In this document: positions 57,301 through 64,000 of the stretch, in pieces
How positions within the stretch are numbered: the stretch's first letter is position 1
Layout of the letters: each line of letters begins with the position of its first letter
DNA from: Diphasiastrum complanatum
Lineage: Eukaryota; Streptophyta; Lycopodiopsida; Lycopodiales; Lycopodiaceae
Assembly: GCA_029204225.1 (NCBI GenBank)
Contig: CM055107.1
Location: 27,496,572 to 27,560,571 of the forward strand
Length of the DNA: 64,000 nucleotides
Reading direction: 5' to 3'
Notes under the pieces: model-generated
Databases searched by the model: none
Seen by the model: only the letters and a program-made list of their open reading frames with translations
Told to the model about the DNA's origin: nothing
Position numbers and translations under genes: made by a program

Positions 57301-59184
57301 AAGAATATTGCATTAACAATTTTCTGAAATTTAGTACAATGGGGGCGATAATTGGCGAAGTAATATTGAAGACATGTTGATTACATCTTGAACACAAGCT
57401 AAGAAGCGTCATTACCATGATAAACATAGAAGAAAGATAAGGGACAACACTTAGTGAAGTGACAAAAGAGGGAAACATAGGTACAATGTTTAACTTTTAA
57501 CAACACACATGACACTGAAAACACGGGGTCTTTTTGTCAAATGGGCACAAAAAGGACAAAAAAGAATAACAGGCAAAACACAAAATGACAAAGGAAAAAA
57601 TAAAAAATAAAGAAATAAAACAAATAGAAACAATAAAAACAATCAAAACAAACATGCAATGCGGATGAAGCACAAACCCTAAGGGAGAGGACACTAGTTG
57701 TCACCTCAATGTAGGCGCTAGTAAACACTCAAACACCAATGGGAAAATCTGCTTCTGAAATCACTTCAGGCAGCAAGAAAAATTTTGGGACGGACTCCTG
57801 TACAGATGAAAATGCTTCTGAACAGAATTGGTACATATCTATACCTTGGTCTTGGTTTGTAGAATTTAGAAAATTTGCAAATCTGCTTTTGAAAGTCCAC
57901 CGGTTTCCAAAAACAATTTCATATGAACACTTGTACTTTACTGGTACAGCCTTTTGGAGTTACTGTACAATTTGCTATAGCCCTACCATAGTCTGCAACA
58001 CTGCACCAATCTCGCAAACAACACTAGATTTGTTCCAGACCTGCAAAAATAGCACTAGACCTGTCTCAGTAACCTGATCTGATACCATGATAAAATCAAG
58101 CATTATTTGACCTCTCAGGATCTGGATTGAGAATAAACCAGTCTAACTAATGCTATTAATAGAATGATGAAAGTCTAATTACTAGGTAATAGACAAGTAC
58201 ATTTCACTAACATTAATGAATTTACCTAACAATCATTTAATGTAGAACAAAAAAGTACACAATTATCATCCTTCATACTGTCTTGTAGATACGAGTACAA
58301 AAAATAACATTTTATTAATGGTAACAATCATGAAAGTACAATTAGGCAACATAAAAGTACAAAATTCATGACTGCTGAAATTCATATAGGCCCTAGTATT
58401 TATAGGCGTTTTTATTTCCTCACCATCCTCACTACTTTCACCTACCACATGTATCTACCCTACCTGCCACACCTTCCTCACCTATCTAACCACTAGTCAA
58501 CACCTACTAGTCAACATAAACAAAATGATGGACTAGCTCGATGTAGATGTTGTAGCTTGAAGTAGGCCCTGAGAATAGGTCGATGTAGGCCATACTAGTT
58601 TTAAAAATAATAGGGGTCTAATTTTAACTTTTGGCCTTTACATTGAGTTTCTAGATTTTAATTGACATTTGGACAATAATGATAGGGCACGTAGTCTTTA
58701 TTGACATAAACTAGATGTATTATAACTTTCTTGTAATCTGGTTGGTGATTGCTTGGAGATTGAGAGTTCTTTGAAGGAGGACCTATGCAAACCCATCTTT
58801 TGTAGGAGAAGTTGCTATTCATCTTATTTCAACTCATTGCTGATAGCTTTGTGAACTTCATTATGGATTATATTACATGATTTGTTTGTTATTTATTTAC
58901 TAGTTCAGTGCATAATTTTGTAATGATTTGTTCTTAACTTTGTTGGTGTTAGATACCATCTATGAGTCTGCCATAAACAAGTCATGATAGGTGAGAAGTT
59001 TTATTGGATATTGGATGTTGCAGACAATGAAACTAAGTAGGGAAGTCAACTTTCAAGTTCGATGCTTGAAGTTCAATCGAAATGGGCAAGCTTTATTGCT
59101 GGTTGGAGATGGAGCAATGATGATGGTCGAGGTAGTGCCGCAACTTTCAACTTTCACGACATCATCTCCTTCTGAGATATGCAG
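54371..59184 (+). CDS. NUP88: NUP88/MOS7-type nucleoporin, exons 1 and 2 (partial)
   Basis: Exon 1 is 54371-54640 (90 codons) with donor AAG/GTTCGG. Exon 2 is 59024-59184 with acceptor GTTGCAG and donor GCAG/GTAAAC. The intron is in phase 0 and 4383 bp long. Exon 1 ends with a beta-propeller strand, NLISYDGVGRLFVWNSKQK then AYLAATQQFK. Exon 2 gives LKFNRNGQALLLVGDGAMMM. In order and spacing these match the N-terminal propeller of plant NUP88 (MOS7), a nuclear-pore component of the cytoplasmic-side NUP88-NUP214 complex. In Arabidopsis, MOS7 supports nuclear retention of defence proteins. The N-terminal 40 residues are not recognised. Remaining exons must lie beyond the right edge. ATG 54371 is the first in-frame ATG after the TC-rich leader. 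Assignment rests on short blocks. Confidence 0.6.
54661..56470. other. NUP88-like intron 1, left part
   Basis: No coding sequence is recognised. Short open frames at 54864-55091 and 56103-56294 have no known match. The stretch is AT-rich intron. Confidence 0.5.
56478..56820 (-). pseudogene. Possible LINE RT C-terminal scrap
   Basis: The minus frame starts LGDLGLLNLASYFVS, resembling the GGLGLPDxxxYxxA block that follows plant LINE reverse transcriptase. WTKNGLISPLDPL lies further on. Nothing else confirms it. Confidence 0.35.
57739..58516 (-). mobile_element. Copia-type LTR with primer site and leader remnant
   Basis: On the minus strand an LTR runs from TGTTGACTAGTAGG (58516) to TTTTATCA (58088), with a CCTATAAATACTAG promoter box near 58400. 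It is followed by TGGTATCAGATC (58087-58076), a methionine-tRNA primer site. Below that, to about 57739, is non-coding leader. It lies inside NUP88-like intron 1. The outer LTR end is inferred. Confidence 0.6.
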
Positions 59185-59715
59185 GTAAACAGATTATTGT
59201 TTTATATGCAACTTTGAAAAGTGCTCCATATTGGAGATAGAGCACTAAAACTTGCTGACTTCTTATTATCAAGGCATATGACCAAGCCATTCTATCTATT
59301 TTCATTTTATTCTTGAAAGAATGCACACATTAAGTTTCCATCTTGTAGCAATATTTTTAAAGTCTTTATTTATAATTTTTATAATATTAATAATATGTTG
59401 TAGCATTTTTGAAGCGCGCTGAATCATTCATTTCCATTTTTAGCAATGTTGGATATCAGTTTTCTATCCCTAGTCCGCATAAGATATCAAGGAGCATAAA
59501 GTCATTGGTTGGTCCCAAAAGCCCTTGCGAATCTTGTAGTGGAGAGGACATAAGAAGATAAAATGCTCCTCTGTATTTGTCAGCAAATCAAGAAGTCTCT
59601 TGCTTTTAGAGTGTTCATAGGCTACTAGTTTCTTACGATATTTTAGTGTCTTTTTTGCAGATTCTTCAAAAGAGGGGATGATGTATGGTAGGCTTGCAAC
59701 ACAAGATGTAGATTG

Positions 59716-59718
<3 letters not shown>

Positions 59719-59794
<76 letters not shown>
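59719..59794. repeat. (GA)n microsatellite at a LINE 3' end
   Basis: On the minus strand this is a (TC)n run directly after AATAAAGTG at the end of LINE copy I. It probably is the element's own 3' tail, possibly expanded. Confidence 0.9.
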
Positions 59795-59795
<1 letters not shown>

Positions 59796-60900
59796 ACTTT
59801 ATTAATGTCTTGTAAGAATGGGAGCGTATGAAACATCTCTGAAACAGTAAGAAAGAAACATCTACTATAACTGAAATAAATGCGGTAAGATATGTAGGAG
59901 CATAGATGCAATTGGATGTGTAGAATAAAGGATAACACTATCATCATGTCCTACTGATGCTGATGCTATAAAAAGACGTGATGCGAGCTGCAGCATGGGG
60001 GAACTCTGATAAATCTTTGTGAACAGGTATGTCGTCCTCATCATCATCATCATCATGCTTTGGGTCACGTCGTGGTCTTCTCCTAGAGAAGAAAGAGGTA
60101 ATCAAAGGCTGAGAAATAATATGCTGAGATGTCTGACATAGATCTCGCCGCAGTAGGAACATCTCTCGTAACATAAGTGCAACACAACGGGGATCCTCAT
60201 ATGCTATGAGCGACCGTAGTGTGGTGGGCATGTCGCGAAACAAATAGTAGTACCCTGATCTCATAATAGCCTGATCTCATAATAGACAGGGCATCCAAAG
60301 ATAAAATGCTCCTCAGACTCTACCTCTCCCAAAGAGCATAACTGGCAAATCCGCTCCTGTCTAGGAATATCATGGAACCTCCCAGTTTCAATAGCTAGCC
60401 GATGCGATGACACACGGAGCTGGCCCAATGGAAATTTGAGGCTGTGTGACAAACTTGAATCCAAATAAGGTGGCAAGATCGGGAACCTTGCTATGTCTAG
60501 CTCAATGAAAGGAGTCCGCTAGAAGTCGGGCTTAACCCCTAGGTGTCGTCTCCAAGTACGATCAAGATATGCTCGATATAAAAAGCATTTGATATAATGG
60601 TGAGTACCCGAGGGAAGCTCTGTAATGGAGATACCAAATGACTCAAGGAGGAGGTGAGATGCGTGAGAAAACCATGACAATCTATAGCTTTGATCATGAA
60701 GACAATGTGAGGAAGCAAGTGCTATTTGCGTATATCTCCTATCTGCATCTAGAAGTGCCTGGACTCTCTGAATATATGTAATAAGCTGGAAAACTGCATA
60801 GGTGGAACATCAAACTTGATAAGGAGGATCTCGTGCGGAACAGAAGGCTTTGCCCGAATCATACGAGCTAACATGGTGGTCTGTAATTTCGAGATAGTGG
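59719..60900 (-). mobile_element. LINE 3' fragment, copy I
   Basis: From the right: RARMIRAKPSVPHEI near 60870, a region equal to the one in copy II, then LGQLRVSSHRLAIETGR, RICQLCSLGEVESEEHFIFG and YEIRLL (zinc-binding domain). After that come YYLFRDMPTTLRSLIAYEDP and a Ser/Asp-rich C-terminus, and the tail GATGTTTCATACGCTCCC...AATAAAGTG with (TC)n. It is 5'-truncated with frameshifts. It sits in NUP88-like intron 2. Confidence 0.75.
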
Positions 60901-60903
60901 CTT

Positions 60904-61740
60904 TGAGAGAGCTTTATTAAAGTCTTTTCCATGCCAAAAGGCATATGAGACTAGTAAATATACATGTCAAGTGTGTGGTATCAGTGGGAGCGTACGAAAC
61001 ATCTCCGAAATCGTAGCGATGTTTCGGAGATGTTTCGTATCTATTGATTCTGATCACTACGATTTAGATAGTCTGGTGAGAGAGTACTGTAGTCTGGTGA
61101 TAATCGGGCTTAAGCCCTAGTTGGCGTCGCCATGTACGATCAAGATATGCCCTATATGAAAAGCATCCGATATACTGATGAGTACCCGAAGGAAGATCTG
61201 TAACAGAGATAGCAAGTGACTCAAGGTGGAGGTGGGATACATGAGAAAACCATGATAGCCTGTAGCCCTGATCATGAAGATAATGTGAAGAAGAAATTGC
61301 TATCTGTGTATATCTTCCCTCTACACCTGGAAGTGCCTGAACTCTCTAAATATATGTGATAAGCTAGAAAGATGCATCTATATGTGTAGGTGGAACAACA
61401 AACTTGGCAAGGAGGATCTCATGTGGAACAGAGGGCTTCGCCCGAACCATACGAGCTGACATGGTAGTCGACAATCTCGAGATACTGGCCCAGTGTGAGG
61501 AGGAAAGACCGGTACATCATGTCTCTGTTGCATATAAGGCTGTGGGGGTGACAATGGTATCAAAAAGTCTACACCAATTGAGCATCTCGAATGGACTTTC
61601 GGAAGCAAAACCTCTCTAGTTGAACAAGGGAAGCATGCCCCTTTCCAAGTCGAGCGGTAGCTGCCTATTGCATATTGAATGTAGTGTTGGAAACGATGAA
61701 GCGGGAGAGAGAGAGAAATATAGTGCGGAACAACCATGTG
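60904..61740 (-). mobile_element. LINE 3' fragment, copy II
   Basis: VRAKPSVPHEILLAKF, QALPGVEGRYTQIAISSSHY, GYRLSWFSHVSHLH and YRAYLDRTWRRQLGLKP read through on the minus strand (61490-61100). The zinc-binding domain is deleted. The tail GATGTTTCGTACGCTCCCA and AATAAAGCTCTCTC ends at about 60904, directly at the start of copy I. Confidence 0.75.
60994..61038. repeat. Perfect 17-bp inverted repeat in the LINE II tail
   Basis: ACGAAACATCTCCGAAA (60994-61010) and its exact reverse complement (61022-61038) are separated by 11 bases. The right arm corresponds to the normal LINE tail word in inverted orientation. Confidence 0.9.
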
Positions 61741-62800
61741 AGTCTATGTTGCCACGTGTGTAGGCTACCCTAGATATCTCAAGTGTGATAACACTAAAAG
61801 GAGCATATAAATATTTGTCTCCAAGAAACAAACTACTACTAGATAAGAAAGACTAGTAGATAGATCTCTACTCTACTCTACTCTCATAGTAAGTAAATAT
61901 AGAGGTGATACAATCAGTGTAGATGTCCATGCTGAGAAGAAGTGTATAGATCTGCAAAACTCTCTCAACTAAGACGGCTAAAAAAGGATGTGATATGTGT
62001 GCTCGATGAAAACTAGAGGATCTGGTATAGTAGCGATCCGCTAATGATGACTATGTTTCATACTTCGGTGCTGACTAGGACGACGTCTCCTAACAAAAAC
62101 TCTCCCTCCGGAAGTTTGTGGGGTACTGTAGACTGACGCTGATCGCAGTGTCGATCTCTCATAGGGATAAAAATAATCTCATTATCGGTCTCTGAATCCG
62201 CCCAAGCTCTCCTCTTGGAGAAAAAAAGCTGTAATTTGAGTTTGTGTATCATGAATATCTGGCTGAGCAAAGACTCTCTGAATCAAGGACATCTCGTGTA
62301 CACAAGGGCCACACACCGAGGATCCTCATAGGCAATGAGAGGATGCAAAGTAGTAGGTGAGTCTCTAAATAAGCAGTGATATCGACCACGTATCTCATAA
62401 TAAGCAGGACATTTGAAGATGAAATGCCCCCAGTCTCCACCTCTCTTAGTGAACATATCTGGCATATCCTGTCATCTCATGGGGTACCCTGGAAACGTCC
62501 ATTCTCAACCTCAAGCTGATGTGAAGATACTCTGAATTGTCCTAGTGTAAATCTCAAACAATGTGATAACCCAAAGTCTAAGTAATGCTGCTGGACTAGA
62601 AGCCCGATTCATCAAGCTCCTAAGAAGTGAGTCCGATAGAAGTCGGGTTTAACACCGAACTGTCCCTGCCAGGTATGTCGAAGATAAGGCCAATAGATGT
62701 ATTGTTTGATATAGTCATGAGTGCCCATTGCCTGCCGCGGGAGGTTGGAGATGGTGATACCACGTGAACTCAAGAGACGAGTAGCCTGTGAATACCAAGA
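61741..62800 (-). mobile_element. LINE 3' fragment, copy III
   Basis: SWYSQATRLLSSRGITIS, YIKQYIYWPYLRHTWQGQFG and KPDFYRTHFLGA (62800-62612) are followed by ENGRFQGTP, CPAYYEIRGRYHCLFRD and LIAYEDPRCVALVYTRC (62530-62283). A C-terminal frame continues to 62058. The same blocks occur in copies I and II. Its 5' side is cut by an LTR at 62801. Its 3' end, somewhere above 61741, is not defined. Confidence 0.7.
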
Positions 62801-63158
62801 TGTTACGAGCACGTAACCAGTGCCAAACCCTAGAGAACACAGGAGGTCAGATACCACAGTTAGGGGCGTGTCCAGCGTACACGTCCAACAGGGCAAGATA
62901 GTGTGAGTAGTGTGCCCCGACACGGTCCATAGCCATGGCGGGCCTAACACAGCATAGGGACCCTGTCAGTAGGATAGGGCCCCACATTGGGTCCCGACGT
63001 GCAGTCGGCCACGTCAGTGCCACGTGGCCGACACTCGGCAGTATGCATGCTACCAGTCCTCACACTGGGCTAGGAGGGGCTTACTCCATATCAGGGAGTA
63101 GGCAAGGTTGGGTGGATCAGTTAGTGTTTGCCCTACTGTGGTGTTGAGACGTCTAACA
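62801..63158 (+). repeat. 5' LTR of a plus-strand gypsy element (358 bp)
   Basis: Starts TGTTACGAGCACG and ends CGTCTAACA, so the two ends mirror each other (TGTTA, TAACA). A primer site follows. It interrupts LINE copy III in mid-frame. The second LTR is outside the window. Confidence 0.8.
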
Positions 63159-63159
63159 C

Positions 63160-63172
63160 TAGTATCAGAGCC
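63160..63172 (+). other. Primer-binding site
   Basis: TAGTATCAGAGCC matches the initiator-Met tRNA complement except for its second base (A where the site has G). Confidence 0.75.
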
Positions 63173-63680
63173 ATCTCCATCTTTGGGAGTTTAGTTTTTC
63201 AACAAGGGAGAAAGTAGTAGAGTGTACAGAATCTCTTTTCAACTTTCAAGAATCAGTAGTACAGATCCATCGCTGTAGGATCAGGCATCTATCCTTGTTT
63301 CAAATAGCCAGTTCTTGAAATCTGAGCAGTTTTGGGATAGAATTTAGTGTGCAGGGTCAGCGCTGGACAGGTAGCTATGTTTTGGAAATTCCATCGCTGT
63401 TTTTGAGAAGATCTTGAGGCGGATTAACCAAAATACTCCAGGCAGACCAGCGAGGCCTCCTCCTCAATCTTTTTCCAGATCAGCGAGGGTCTATCATCAA
63501 AAGTTTCACAAGTTGTGTTACTCTTTGTGCCTCAAATTCTGCTGTGTTTTCCAGATCAGAAACAACAGTTAGATCAAAGAGCAGTCAGCGAGCAGTGTCC
63601 TTTGCAAATTTCAGAATCTCAGATTGAAGGTGGGCTCCAAGCTCAGTTTTTTTTTGGAGGAACAGATCTGCTAGCCTGAC
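63173..63680 (+). other. Leader of the right-edge gypsy element
   Basis: Non-coding. Contains repeated CAGCGAG or CATCGCTG words near 63267, 63358, 63391, 63448, 63481 and 63585. Gag, expected here, is missing. Confidence 0.6.
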
Positions 63681-63689
63681 AGTGAGGGG

Positions 63690-64000
63690 GTGCACCTGGA
63701 TCGCACAGACATTGTTCTCGGGAGAGATTGGCTCTACAGCTTAGGACCTTCCCTCCACAGAAATTATCAGGAGAACACCCTGAGCTTTCAGCATAAAGGC
63801 CGAGAGATCCAGTTGCAGGGGGAGCATGATGTTCCCAACAGTCCTATGGTCTGCAGTTCAGACATCTGTCAGTTAATCGGAGATAACGACCATCAGGTAT
63901 TCTTATGTGACTTTCAATTTATTCCAAAAGTTTCTATTTCTAGTTCTTTACAGCATAAAGTAAGTAAATTAGAAACTTTATTGTCTAAATTTAAAGATGT
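63690..64000 (+). pseudogene. Chromovirus protease end and RT start, cut by window edge
   Basis: The plus frame reads DIVLGRDWLYSLGP, the block after the protease active site in chromoviruses, then FQHKGREIQLQGE and, at the edge, LETLLSKFKDV, the segment just before RT. The frame is open from 63690 to the end. The upstream half of protease and all of gag are absent, joined to leader near 63690. Confidence 0.8.

Noticed and set aside
62612-62950. 112-codon minus frame
   Set aside because: The right half is an LTR and the left half LINE copy III; the frame is open across the junction only by chance.
1-64000. tRNA genes suspected at TGGTATCAGAGC words
   Set aside because: Each occurrence follows or precedes an LTR end and lacks cloverleaf arms; these are primer-binding sites. 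No tRNA or rRNA gene was seen.

Overview
The window looks like nuclear DNA of a land plant with a transposon-saturated genome. It holds two ordinary plant genes (a GT14/BC10-type glycosyltransferase and the 5' part of a NUP88-type nucleoporin) and one decayed DNA-methyltransferase-like gene. Most of the rest is nested, decayed retroelements: Ty1/copia, chromodomain Ty3/gypsy, Tat/Athila-like Ty3/gypsy and LINEs. Kilobase introns stuffed with elements would fit a gymnosperm or a fern, but the sequence does not settle this.

Layout. 1-1859: 5' part of a minus-strand copia element with LTR. 2209-7560: Tat/Athila-like element A (minus), with a third ORF beyond integrase. 7690-8498: broken beta-class amino-methyltransferase gene (plus). 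12071-14927: GT14 gene (minus, two coding exons), with a palindrome-rich insertion in its intron. 15898-18380: 3' end and LTR of a chromovirus abutting an internally deleted copia element. 18637-19128: solo LTR with target-site duplication. 19530-19830: LINE scrap. 22060-22950: local tandem duplications. 24461-29460: LTR and strongly decayed interior of a minus-strand chromovirus. 29470-34311: element B (A-type, minus). 34582-43180: element C (plus), meeting element D (minus, 43181-52287) tail to tail. D is interrupted by a rearranged chromovirus (48555-50807) that carries an internal inverted LTR hairpin. 52288-53015: copia LTR and primer site. 54371-59184: first two NUP88-like exons, separated by a 4.4 kb intron. 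59719-62800: three LINE 3' fragments in the next intron, the last cut by the LTR of another gypsy element that runs off the right edge.

Recurring signals. Elements A and C carry, both between primer site and gag and between pol and the third ORF, dense arrays of a degenerate word with core GCGARRGTT in both orientations. D has a 25-26 bp minisatellite built on CTCGRTCGAG in the equivalent 3' position. A, C and D all have a sense third ORF with no function I can assign. The methyltransferase relic, this third-ORF family and the motif arrays are the parts that ordinary plant repeat annotation would most likely miss. All retroelement genes here look broken; only the GT14 gene appears intact end to end.
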